Under the pieces are notes generated by a model. That model was not told where the DNA came from, did no database searches, and was given only the letters and a program-made list of their open reading frames with translations. DNA of 11,440 nucleotides, taken from positions 1 to 11,440 of the forward strand of contig CADBQJ010000120.1 in assembly GCA_902796785.1 (NCBI GenBank). Reading direction: 5' to 3'. Below are positions 1 to 8,056 of the stretch, one piece after another. Made by a program: the position numbers and the translations under genes. The DNA comes from Fibrobacter succinogenes (GTDB taxonomy: Bacteria; Fibrobacterota; Fibrobacteria; Fibrobacterales; CADBQJ01). Position 1 is the first letter of the stretch, and the number at the start of each line of letters is the position of its first letter.

Positions 1-1
1 C

Positions 2-1177
2 GAGACCGCGAACCCCGACCGCATCCGCGCCCAGCTCGCCGAGCACGGCGTGAACGTGGAGCAGTGGGGCGGCCAGACCTCCTGCGTGGAGGTCTCGTCG
101 AAGACCGGCAAGGGGATGGACACGCTGCTCGAGACGCTCGCGCTCGAAACCGAGATCCTCGAGCTCAAGGCCAACCCCGACATGGAGGCCCGCGGCGTGG
201 TGATCGAATCGCGCCTGGACAAGGGCAAGGGCGCCGTGGCGACCGTGCTCGTGCAGAACGGCACGCTCCGCGTGGGCGACCCCTTCGTGGCCGGCATCTA
301 CAGCGGCAAGGTCCGCGCCCTGCTCGACGAGAACGGCGCGCAGATCAAGACCGCCGGCCCCGGCTGCCCCTGCCAGATCATGGGCCTGGACGGCGCCCCC
401 TTCGCTGGCGACAAGCTGACCGTCCACGAAAGCGAGAAGGAGGCCCGCGAGATCGCCGGCAAGCGCCGCGCGGCCGCCAAGGAGCGCGAGCTCCGCTCGC
501 ACCACCGCATCACGCTGGGCGAAGTCTACGACCGCGTGAAGTCGGGCAACTTCACCGAGCTGAACGTGGTGGTGAAGGCCGACGTGGACGGCTCCGCCGA
601 AGCCCTGACGCAGGAGCTGGAAAAGCTCTCGAACAAGGAAGTGGCGGTCAACATCATCCGCAAGGCCGTCGGCAACATCAACGAAAGCGACGTGCAGCTC
701 GCCGCCGCCTCCAACGCCATCATCGTGGCGTTCCACCTGCTTCCGGCCCCCGCGGTCCGCTCGCAGGCCGAGGAGGAAGGCGTCGAGATCAAGCAGTACC
801 GCATCATCTACGACTGCGTCGAGGAATTCAAGAACGTGGTCGAGGGGATGCTCAAGCCGATCGTGCGCGAAGAGGTGGCCGGCGAAGCCGAGGTCAAGCA
901 GCTCTTCCACATTCCGAAGGTCGGCCTGATCGCCGGCTGCGTCGTGACCAACGGCACGGTCGACCTCGAGGCCAAGCTCCGCATCTACCGCAAGGGACGC
1001 GAAATCGGCGTGGCCAAGGTGACCTCGCTGAAGCGCCACCAGGAGGAGGTGACCTCCGTGAAGGCCGGCTTCGAATGCGGCATCGGCGTGGGCGGCGTGG
1101 AGGACGTGCAGGTGGACGACACGCTCGCCTTCTTCAAGGAAGTGAAGATCAAGCGCACCCTGGCGGACGTGAAGTAG
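2..1177 (+). CDS. infB: Translation initiation factor IF-2, C-terminal part (5' end outside the window)
   Basis: IF-2 is the GTPase that brings formylmethionyl-tRNA to the 30S subunit and promotes subunit joining. The frame is already open at base 2, in a stretch resembling the region just after the NKxD motif of the G domain ([14 protein letters not shown]), so the gene is cut by the window edge and the GTG at 50 is only an internal codon. Visible parts in order are the G5 motif SSKTGKG (about 95-115), the domain II beta-barrel ([14 protein letters not shown] onwards), the helical and domain III region with [14 protein letters not shown], and the C1/C2 module that in this family binds the initiator tRNA ([12 protein letters not shown], then FECGIGV near the end). 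The G1-G4 motifs and the N-terminal domain lie upstream. The position where most IF-2 proteins read N-x-R-P-D is degenerate here (FHLLPAP). It leads the operon seen here, with rbfA 1 nt downstream. Identification is very secure. Confidence 0.97.
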   Translation, partial: ETANPDRIRAQLAEHGVNVEQWGGQTSCVEVSSKTGKGMDTLLETLALETEILELKANPDMEARGVVIESRLDKGKGAVATVLVQNGTLRVGDPFVAGIYSGKVRALLDENGAQIKTAGPGCPCQIMGLDGAPFAGDKLTVHESEKEAREIAGKRRAAAKERELRSHHRITLGEVYDRVKSGNFTELNVVVKADVDGSAEALTQELEKLSNKEVAVNIIRKAVGNINESDVQLAAASNAIIVAFHLLPAPAVRSQAEEEGVEIKQYRIIYDCVEEFKNVVEGMLKPIVREEVAGEAEVKQLFHIPKVGLIAGCVVTNGTVDLEAKLRIYRKGREIGVAKVTSLKRHQEEVTSVKAGFECGIGVGGVEDVQVDDTLAFFKEVKIKRTLADVK

Positions 1178-1178
1178 C

Positions 1179-1553
1179 ATGGGACACCGCAACGCCAGGC
1201 TCGCCGGGGAGATCGTCCGATACGTGTCGGACATCCTCCGGCTCGAGGTGCACGACCCCCGCGTGGGGTTCGTGACGGTGAGCCGCGTGGACCTCAGCGA
1301 GGACGGCTCGTTCGCGAAGGTGCTCGTCTCCGTGATGGGCTCCGACGAGGAGCGCGCCGAGACGATGAAGGGGCTGAAGAAGTGCACCCCCTTCGTCCGG
1401 AGCAGGCTCGCCCGCAAGCTGACCGTGCGCGTCGTTCCCGAGATCGTCTTCGTGCAGGACCTCAACCTCGACCACGCCTTCCGCATCCAGGAAATCCTCG
1501 CCGGCATCCACGACCCCGAGCTGCCGCCGGAGAAACCCGCCGGCGACGCCTGA
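1179..1553 (+). CDS. rbfA: Ribosome-binding factor A (30S maturation)
   Basis: RbfA is a small KH-fold protein that binds the 30S subunit and assists maturation of the 16S rRNA 5' end, especially in the cold. The 124-residue product has the expected length. It shows the family pattern: an N-terminal helix with R-x-x-R-x-A-G-E-I, then the strand around HDPRVGFVTVSRVDLS (residues 25-40), a second strand AKVLVSVMG (46-54), the helix GLKKCTPFVRSRLARKL (65-81) and the conserved R-x-x-P-E-I-x-F-x-x-D segment (84-94), ending in RIQEIL. The ATG lies 1 nt after the infB stop with no strong Shine-Dalgarno site at ideal spacing (a GGCGGA lies about 11 nt upstream), which suggests translational coupling to infB. 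The infB-rbfA-truB-ribF order is common in bacteria and supports the call. Confidence 0.95.
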   Translation: MGHRNARLAGEIVRYVSDILRLEVHDPRVGFVTVSRVDLSEDGSFAKVLVSVMGSDEERAETMKGLKKCTPFVRSRLARKLTVRVVPEIVFVQDLNLDHAFRIQEILAGIHDPELPPEKPAGDA

Positions 1554-1557
1554 ATCC

Positions 1558-1561
1558 GGAG
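1558..1561 (+). promoter_or_regulatory. Ribosome binding site selecting the GTG start of truB
   Basis: GGAG lies 6 nt before the GTG at 1568, between the rbfA stop and the truB start. It supports GTG 1568 over the further upstream in-frame codons, which would all place the start inside rbfA and add residues unlike TruB. Confidence 0.6.
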
Positions 1562-1567
1562 CCCCGC

Positions 1568-2524
1568 GTGGCCGCCAACGGATTTCTTCTGATCGACAAG
1601 CCGGAGGGGCCCACCTCGTTCCGGATCCTCGGGCCGGTGCGGCACCGCTATTCCGGCGAGCGGATCGGCTACGCCGGCACGCTCGACTCCGGCGCCTCCG
1701 GGCTGCTGATCGTGGCCGTCGGCCCCTCGCGCAAGCTGCTCTCGCTGCTCGAGGCCGACGAGAAGGAGTACTCCTTCCGGCTCCACCTGGGATTCGCGAC
1801 CGACACGGGCGACCTCACCGGCCGCCGGACGGAGAGCGCCGAAGGGGCGGCCCGCCCGCGCGGGGAGCTGCTCCGCGCGATTCCCGCGTTCCTCGGCAGG
1901 ATCGCGCAGGTGCCGCCCGCCTACTCCGCGCTGAAGGTGAAGGGAAAGCGCGCCTCCGACCTCGCCCGCAAGGGACGCGACGTGGAGCTGGCCGCGCGCG
2001 AGGTGGAGATCCGCGAGCTGGAGCTCCTGCCGGACGCGGCCGACGACGGCTCGCCGCGGACGGAGTTCGACCTGCGCTGCGTCGTCTCGAAGGGGACCTA
2101 CGTCCGCTCGCTCGGCCGCGACCTGGCGAAGGCGCTGGGGACGGTCGGCTGCGTCTCGGGCATCCGCCGCCTGCGCATCGGGAACGCGCGCGTGGAGAAC
2201 GCCTGGAAGTGGAACCGCGTCGACCCCGTCCCGGACCTGGTCCCGCCCGAGGAGCTGCTTCCCTTCCCGAAGCTGACGGGGAGCGAGTTCGACCTGCGGC
2301 TCGCCTCCAACGGCGTGCGGATCGACCTGGTCCGCCTGCGCTCCGAAACCGTCGACCCGCGCTCCATGCGCGCCGGCGACCGCTTCTTCGTCGCGGACGC
2401 CTCGGGCCGCGCGCTCTTCTGCGCCGACGCGGTCCCCGGAGTCGACGACGCCGTGGCTCCGGGAGCCGGAACCGGGCTGGTGGTCTCCATCCGGGCGCTC
2501 TTCGCGGGAGGGGCCGATGGCTGA
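1568..2524 (+). CDS. truB: tRNA pseudouridine(55) synthase
   Basis: TruB isomerises U55 in the T-loop of most tRNAs to pseudouridine. I start it at GTG 1568 (318 residues, close to the E. coli length), where the family N-terminus begins: NGFLLIDKPEGPTSF. The catalytic motif is G-T-L-D at residues 37-40, making Asp40 the nucleophile. Downstream family signatures are the QVPPAYSALKVKGKRA segment, KGTYVRSLGRDLA, and a C-terminal part that may be a diverged PUA-like domain. The residues after the nucleophile read LDSGASGLL rather than the usual LDPxATGxL; a Ser in place of Pro here is unusual to my knowledge but does not touch the catalytic Asp. The frame stays open upstream into rbfA, but that part is antisense-like shadow with no TruB similarity. 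The 3' end overlaps ribF by 8 nt, so the two are probably translationally coupled. Confidence 0.95.
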   Translation: MAANGFLLIDKPEGPTSFRILGPVRHRYSGERIGYAGTLDSGASGLLIVAVGPSRKLLSLLEADEKEYSFRLHLGFATDTGDLTGRRTESAEGAARPRGELLRAIPAFLGRIAQVPPAYSALKVKGKRASDLARKGRDVELAAREVEIRELELLPDAADDGSPRTEFDLRCVVSKGTYVRSLGRDLAKALGTVGCVSGIRRLRIGNARVENAWKWNRVDPVPDLVPPEELLPFPKLTGSEFDLRLASNGVRIDLVRLRSETVDPRSMRAGDRFFVADASGRALFCADAVPGVDDAVAPGAGTGLVVSIRALFAGGADG

Positions 2525-3425
2525 AGCCGCGACCGACGTCCGCCGCGCCATCGTCACGGGCAACTTCGACGGCTGCCATCTGGGCCACTGCGCCCTCTTC
2601 GCGCGGCTGCGCTCCGAGGCGGCCCGGCGCGGGCTCCGGCCGCTGGTGGTCAGCTTCGCTCCGCACACCCGCCTGGCCCTTTCGCCCGACTGCGGCCTGC
2701 GGCTGCTGACCACCGACTCCGAAAAGCGCGAGCTCCTCGTGGAGCGCCACGGCCTCCCGCTGGAGATCCTCCGCTTCGACGCGGCGCTGCGCTCGCTCTC
2801 CGCGCGCGACTTCCTGCTGCAGGTCGTGCGCGACCGCCTGCATGCCGGGCTCTGGCTGATGGGCTTCAACCACCGCTTCGGCGCGGGCGCCGAGGGCGAC
2901 TACGCCTCGATGGCCGGGTTCGCGCGCGAGAACGGCGTGGAGCTCGGGCTGCTGGACGCGGTGGAGGCGGGCGACGAGACGGTCAGCAGCACGCGCATCC
3001 GCGCCCTGGTGCGCGACGGCCGCCTGCGCGAGGCGGGCGAGCTGCTCGGCTACGCCTACCGGCTGAGCGGCCCGGTGACGCACGGCGCGGGCCGCGGCCG
3101 CGGGCTCGGCTTCCCCACGGCGAACGTCCGGCTCGAGGAGCCCGACAAGCTCCTGCCGCCGCCCGGCGTCTACGTCGGGCGCGCCTACTGCGAGGGGGAC
3201 GAGTTCCCCGCGGTGGCGAACCTGGGCGGCAACCCCACCTTCGGCGAAGACGACGGCCGGCTGGAGGTCCATCTGATGGACTTCCGCGGCGACCTCTACG
3301 GAAAGCGGATCGTCTTCGCCATCGAGGGAAAGCTGCGCGACGCCCGGCGCTTCCCCGACGCGGAGGCGCTCAGGGCGCAGATCGTCCGCGACGCGCGCGA
3401 CGCCCGCGTGATGCTCGGGGTCTGA
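2517..3425 (+). CDS. ribF: Bifunctional riboflavin kinase / FAD synthetase
   Basis: RibF phosphorylates riboflavin to FMN and then adenylylates FMN to FAD in the cytoplasm. The 302-residue protein has both modules. The N-terminal nucleotidyltransferase has GNFDGCHLGH (residues 15-24, the HxGH nucleotide-binding signature), GFNHRFG (116-122) and SSTRIR (157-162). The C-terminal flavokinase has GRGLGFPTAN (194-203), PPGVYVGRA (215-223), NPT (239-241) and LEVHLMDF, where Glu250 is the likely catalytic base. The start is supported by GGGAGGGG at 2506-2513, about 4-5 nt before the ATG and inside truB. It is the last gene of the operon. No intrinsic terminator follows: the 3' end runs straight into the convergent glycosylase gene with a 56-nt overlap. 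The GFNHRFG form differs from the D-F-R-F-G common in proteobacteria. Confidence 0.95.
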   Translation: MAEAATDVRRAIVTGNFDGCHLGHCALFARLRSEAARRGLRPLVVSFAPHTRLALSPDCGLRLLTTDSEKRELLVERHGLPLEILRFDAALRSLSARDFLLQVVRDRLHAGLWLMGFNHRFGAGAEGDYASMAGFARENGVELGLLDAVEAGDETVSSTRIRALVRDGRLREAGELLGYAYRLSGPVTHGAGRGRGLGFPTANVRLEEPDKLLPPPGVYVGRAYCEGDEFPAVANLGGNPTFGEDDGRLEVHLMDFRGDLYGKRIVFAIEGKLRDARRFPDAEALRAQIVRDARDARVMLGV

Positions 3426-4128
3426 CCCCGGCCAGCTTCCGCAGCTCCTCCTTCCGCTCCGGCGGGATCCGGAAGCTCTCGATTCCCTTGCGGATCGCCA
3501 TGCGCCGCGTCTCGGCGTCCAGCCGTCTGCCCGCGACCCAGGGCAGCGCCTCGTCCCACCTCTTGGCCAGCGCGGTCGCGAAGAACCAGGCGACGGCCGT
3601 CTTCGCGTAGTAGTCGTCGCGCTTCACGGCGGCCGCGCGCCGCAGGATCGCGGGCGAGAAGGCCTCGTCGAGGAAGAACGACATCAGCGCGACCACGCCG
3701 AAGCGGACGGCGTAGAGATGCGGCGAGGCCAGCCAGCGGTCGACGGCGGGGAGCAGCTCGTCCGCGCGGCGCGCGAAGAGGCGCGGGCAGATCGTGTCGC
3801 AGGTGGCCCAGTTGTCGACGAAGGGGAGGAAGCGGTCGAGCCGCTCGACGGTCTTCGCGAAGTCCTTCCCGCCGCCGACGAGGAAGCCGTGGAGCTGGTT
3901 CTCCTCGTGGTAGCGGTGGGGGAGCGCCTCCAGGAAGAGCTCCGCCTCGGGCGTGTCCGCCATTTCGCGCGCCAGGGCGCGCAGCGCGGGGGTGCGCACG
4001 CCGATCATCCGCTCCGGCGGGACCGTGGGGACGAGCGAGGCCTGGAAGTCGCGGAAGCCGGGGTCGGCCAGCGCGAAGAGCCGCTCGCGGACGGCCCGGA
4101 CGACTGCGGCTTTCGAACGAGAAGCCAT
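3370..4128 (-). CDS. AlkD-type DNA alkylation repair glycosylase (HEAT-like repeats)
   Basis: The 252-residue product matches the DNA alkylation repair family (HEAT-like helical solenoid) that excises 3-methyl and 7-methyl purines. By eye alignment, the B. cereus AlkD residues Trp109, Asp113, Arg148 and Trp187 correspond to Trp107, Asp111 (in VDNWATCD), Arg142 (in YAVRFG) and Trp181 (in AVAWFFA), so the active site looks intact. The family segment HEENQLHGFLV is at about 74-83. The ATG is chosen because AGGAGG lies 6 nt upstream. It is the second gene of an operon, 10 nt after the U32 gene. The last 17 residues (from R236, R/A/G-rich) are encoded exactly in the part overlapping the ribF coding sequence on the other strand and look like a lineage-specific basic tail; without it the length is close to AlkD (about 237). 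A related but non-glycosylase role of this family cannot be excluded. Confidence 0.88.
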   Translation of the reverse strand: MASRSKAAVVRAVRERLFALADPGFRDFQASLVPTVPPERMIGVRTPALRALAREMADTPEAELFLEALPHRYHEENQLHGFLVGGGKDFAKTVERLDRFLPFVDNWATCDTICPRLFARRADELLPAVDRWLASPHLYAVRFGVVALMSFFLDEAFSPAILRRAAAVKRDDYYAKTAVAWFFATALAKRWDEALPWVAGRRLDAETRRMAIRKGIESFRIPPERKEELRKLAGVRPRASRGRRARRGRSAP

Positions 4129-4134
4129 CGGTTC

Positions 4135-4140
4135 CCTCCT
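4135..4140 (-). promoter_or_regulatory. Strong Shine-Dalgarno site overlapping the upstream stop codon
   Basis: On the minus strand AGGAGG lies 6 nt before the ATG of the alkylation repair gene, and its first two bases are the last two of the TAG stop of the U32 gene. A ribosome finishing the U32 protein ends on this site, so translation of the two genes is probably coupled. Confidence 0.75.
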
Positions 4141-6619
4141 ACGCCTTCTTGCGGTCGGCCCATTCGTCCGCGCGGAAGAGCCGCCCTTCGGAGACGCCCG
4201 CGCCGTCGCCGGCGCCGAGGGCCCGCAGCGCGGCCTCGGGCGCGAGCTCGCCCTTCAGCGCCTTCAGCAGGAGGACGACGTTTTCGCGCAGCTCTTCGGG
4301 CGTTTCGCGCAGCGCCTCCGCGCGGAAGTGGCGCACGCCGAGCGCGAGGAACTCGGGCAGCAGCCGAAGCGAGCTCTGCGCCCGCTCGCGGTAGACGGTG
4401 TTGCGGCAGAAGGGGTCGCTCCCCAGGTAGAGCGTCTCGCCCATGCGGTCGCGGATCCGCACGTCGTGCCGGCGGCAGGGGGCGCCGCACTCGCCGGGCC
4501 GCTCGCCCTTCCCCAGGTAGGAGGCGAAGACGCAGTGGCGCATGAAGAAGGCGGGCATGCGGTGCAGCAGCGGGATTTCGAACCGCGCGGGGTCGACGCG
4601 CCCGGAGCGGAGGAGCGCCAGCAGCTGCTCGCCGTTGAGGTCGGCGCTCGGGACGATCCGCTCGAGCCCCTTGTCCAGCCAGTATTCCGCCGAGAGGGAG
4701 TTGGCCGCGTTCAGGCTGAAGTCGCCGACCTGCGGGACGCCGCAGCCGCGCAGCAGCTCCAGCGCGCCGGCGTTGCGGACGAGGAGAAGGTCGGGTGCGA
4801 GCTCGCCCAGCGCGCGGTTGCGCTTCTGCTCGCCGGGCAGGAGGACGCGCGGCGTGGCCAGCCCGGCCTTTTGCCCGAGCGCGCGGATCGCCTCCAGCGC
4901 CTCGCGCCAGGAGACGCCGTATTCGAAGTCCATCGTGACGGAGCCGAGCTCCAGGCCGCGCGCGGCCTCGATCTGCTCCATGGAGCGGACGAGCAGGTGG
5001 AGTCGCGGGGGCTCGTCCGTCCGCGCTGCCGCCGGGCGTTCGGGGACGACGAAGAGCGATTCGATCTCCTCCTCCGAGGCGACGCGGCGTTCGGGCGGCC
5101 GGCTTCTCCTCTCGCCGAGCTCCTCGAGGACGCGCCGCTTGAGCTCGCGCAGGACGGCGTTCGGGAGGAAGAGCGACGGGTCGGCGTCGATCCGGATCTC
5201 CTCCGCGCGCCAGGGCTCCGGCAGGCGCCCGAGCTCGTCGCGCGCCCGATCGGCGGAGGCGGGGGAGCGCGCCGGCTCGCACGGCGCGTCGCCGACGGCG
5301 ACGGCGCTCTCCCCGCCGTCCAGACGCGCGACCAGCTCGGGCGGACGCCCGGGCCGGACCGTCAGGAGGAACCGCGCCCCGACGCGCCTGCGCTTTTCGC
5401 GGTCGCGCCATGTGTTCCGCAGCGCGCGCTCGGCGGCGGGGGAGTCGTTGACGAACGCGCGCCACCGCGGCCCGACCCCGCGCAGGTCGCATCCGGGCGC
5501 GAGGCGGATCCGCAGCGTCCGCCCGTCGGGCTCCACCGCGTGCACGCGGCTCCCGAGGGTCCGGCCGTCCGGGCCGACCAGCAGCAGCCCGTCGCCCGGC
5601 GCGGCGAAACCCTTCGTCTCCACGACGACCGTCTCGCGCTCGACGCGGACGACGCTTCCCAGCTCCTCGCCCACGTGCGCGCTCGTCCGGCCGTCCACCA
5701 GGCGGCGGTGCGCCAGTCCGCGCAGCCATCCGGAGTGGAATCCGCGCGAGAAGGTGCGCGAAAGGTCGGAAAGCTCGCGCGGGGAGTTCTTCCCCGTGTC
5801 CAGGCGGCTCCGGTAGGCGCGCACGGCGGCCGCGACGTATTCGGGGCTCTTCAGCCGCCCCTCGATCTTGAGCGTCCTCGCGCCGGCGTCGCGCAGCTCC
5901 TCCAGCTCGTCCAGCGCGCGGAGGTCGCGCGGCGAGAGGGCGTAGGGGCGGCCGCCGTCGTCGAACTCCTTCCCGTCCACGACCAGCGAGTAGTCCAGCC
6001 GGCAGGCCTGCGCGCACTGCCCGCGGTTCGCGCTGCGTCCGCCGAAGCTCTCGGAGGTGAGGCACTGGCCGGAGAAGGCCACGCAGAGGGCGCCGTGGAC
6101 GAAGACCTCCAGCGTCACGGGAAGGCGGCGTTCGCGGAGCGCGTCGGCGATGGCGCGGATCTGTCCGAGGTCGTTCTCGCGCGCCAGCACCGCCTGCTCG
6201 AACCCCAGGTCCGACATCTCGGCGATCGCCTCGGCGGAGGCGAGCGTCATCTGCGTGGAGGCGTGGATCGGCTGGTCGGGGCAGATGGCGCGGACCATGC
6301 GCGCCAGCCCGACGTCCTGCACGATCCAGGCGTCGGCGCCCAGCGCGGCCAGCCGCGGGAGAGTCCGCGCCAGCTCGCGCAGCTCGTTCTCGAAGACGAG
6401 GACGTTCAGCGCGAAATGGACCTTGACGCCGTACAGGCGGCAGAGGCGGACCAGCTCGCGCAGCTCGTCGAGCGAGAAGTCCTTCGAGCGGCCGCGCGCG
6501 TTGAACCCCGGCACGCCGACGTAGACCGCGTCGGCGCCGTTGTGCACGGCGGCCAGGGCCATCTCCATGTCGCCCACGGGGGCCAGAAGCTCGGGTTTCG
6601 GGGCGTTCTCGCCGTTCAT
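4139..6619 (-). CDS. Large U32-family protein, RlhA-like, with a second U32-like half
   Basis: The 826-residue protein belongs to the peptidase U32 group, annotated as collagenase-like but with characterised members (E. coli RlhA, TrhP) that hydroxylate cytidine in 23S rRNA or uridine in tRNA and depend on iron-sulfur assembly and prephenate. The N-terminal barrel starts with PELLAPVGDMEMALAAVHNGADAVYVG and carries the diagnostic segment HGALCVAFSGQC followed by GRSANRGQCAQAC, giving Cys179, 186, 202 and 206. FSRGFHSGWL (290-299) and a middle beta-rich part (about 310-500) follow, resembling RlhA with its DUF3656 region. Residues about 538-790 look like a second U32-like half with Cys696, 711, 715 and 738. 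I start at ATG 6619; an in-frame TTG two codons upstream is possible, but neither has a Shine-Dalgarno site. It is first in an operon with the AlkD-like gene. RlhA-type rRNA hydroxylation is inference; exact RNA substrate unknown. Confidence 0.88.
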   Translation of the reverse strand: MNGENAPKPELLAPVGDMEMALAAVHNGADAVYVGVPGFNARGRSKDFSLDELRELVRLCRLYGVKVHFALNVLVFENELRELARTLPRLAALGADAWIVQDVGLARMVRAICPDQPIHASTQMTLASAEAIAEMSDLGFEQAVLARENDLGQIRAIADALRERRLPVTLEVFVHGALCVAFSGQCLTSESFGGRSANRGQCAQACRLDYSLVVDGKEFDDGGRPYALSPRDLRALDELEELRDAGARTLKIEGRLKSPEYVAAAVRAYRSRLDTGKNSPRELSDLSRTFSRGFHSGWLRGLAHRRLVDGRTSAHVGEELGSVVRVERETVVVETKGFAAPGDGLLLVGPDGRTLGSRVHAVEPDGRTLRIRLAPGCDLRGVGPRWRAFVNDSPAAERALRNTWRDREKRRRVGARFLLTVRPGRPPELVARLDGGESAVAVGDAPCEPARSPASADRARDELGRLPEPWRAEEIRIDADPSLFLPNAVLRELKRRVLEELGERRSRPPERRVASEEEIESLFVVPERPAAARTDEPPRLHLLVRSMEQIEAARGLELGSVTMDFEYGVSWREALEAIRALGQKAGLATPRVLLPGEQKRNRALGELAPDLLLVRNAGALELLRGCGVPQVGDFSLNAANSLSAEYWLDKGLERIVPSADLNGEQLLALLRSGRVDPARFEIPLLHRMPAFFMRHCVFASYLGKGERPGECGAPCRRHDVRIRDRMGETLYLGSDPFCRNTVYRERAQSSLRLLPEFLALGVRHFRAEALRETPEELRENVVLLLKALKGELAPEAALRALGAGDGAGVSEGRLFRADEWADRKKA

Positions 6620-6623
6620 GCGC

Positions 6624-6631
6624 AAAATCTA
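6624..6631 (-). promoter_or_regulatory. Putative promoter element TAGATTTT, leaderless start for the U32 gene
   Basis: On the minus strand TAGATTTT ends 4 nt before the ATG at 6619, and no ribosome binding site fits in between. If the element works like the Bacteroidota TAnnTTTG box (transcription starting about 4-5 nt after it) the mRNA would begin at or next to the start codon. The same CTAGATTTTGC stretch occurs upstream of argG. A run of T from the argG terminator lies about 20 nt upstream, where an upstream promoter box would be. Confidence 0.45.
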
Positions 6632-6651
6632 GAATCGTCTCCCGCGAACGG

Positions 6652-6680
6652 AAAAAGCCCGGGCCGAGCGGCCCGGGCTT
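6652..6680 (-). terminator. Intrinsic terminator of argG
   Basis: A perfect 11-bp inverted repeat (AAGCCCGGGCC / GGCCCGGGCTT, arms 6655-6665 and 6670-6680, 4-nt loop) is followed on the minus strand by five T at 6656-6652 (the T run begins in the arm). It lies 22 nt after the argG stop and just before the promoter of the U32 gene, so it should separate the two transcripts. Confidence 0.9.
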
Positions 6681-6701
6681 CGTTCTTTTCCGGAACTCCG
6701 A

Positions 6702-7973
<1,272 letters not shown>

Positions 7974-8011
7974 GGGGAACTCCAGGGGGAGGAGGTTGGT
8001 TTTCAGCAGGC

Positions 8012-8019
8012 AAAATCTA
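8012..8019 (-). promoter_or_regulatory. Putative argG promoter element TAGATTTT
   Basis: On the minus strand CTAGATTTTGC is identical over 11 nt to the sequence before the U32 gene. It lies 38 nt upstream of the argG ATG, leaving a short leader that carries the GGAG ribosome site. No convincing upstream box is visible at standard spacing, so the assignment rests on repetition and position. Confidence 0.4.
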
Positions 8020-8022
8020 GTT

Positions 8023-8040
8023 ATCCGCCGCCCGCCGGAT
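8023..8040 (+). repeat. Short imperfect dyad between the divergent argG and glycosyltransferase promoters
   Basis: ATCCG (8023-8027) and CGGAT (8036-8040) form an inverted pair around a GC-rich centre, and runs of A (8012-8015) and T (8045-8049) lie further out on either side in roughly mirrored positions. It sits between the two proposed promoter elements. It may be an operator or only a by-product of two related promoters facing away from each other. Confidence 0.3.
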
Positions 8041-8041
8041 T

Positions 8042-8049
8042 TACTTTTT
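8042..8049 (+). promoter_or_regulatory. Putative promoter element TACTTTTT for the glycosyltransferase gene
   Basis: TACTTTTT ends 7 nt before the ATG at 8057. No Shine-Dalgarno site is present (the sequence before the ATG is CGTCCGT), so with transcription starting about 4-5 nt after the element the mRNA would have a leader of only about 2-4 nt. It resembles the TAnnTTT element seen before the U32 gene and argG. Confidence 0.4.
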
Positions 8050-8056
8050 CGTCCGT

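Noticed and set aside
64..1275. 403-residue plus-strand frame overlapping infB
   Set aside because: Arg/Gly/Pro-rich shadow of the infB frame with no recognisable domain, ending inside rbfA.
1815..3272. 485-residue minus-strand frame across truB and ribF
   Set aside because: Low-complexity antisense shadow of two well-identified genes.
4139..6619. Calling the U32 protein a secreted collagenase
   Set aside because: No signal peptide is visible, and the cysteine-containing segment matches U32 members known to modify RNA; the protease name is historical.
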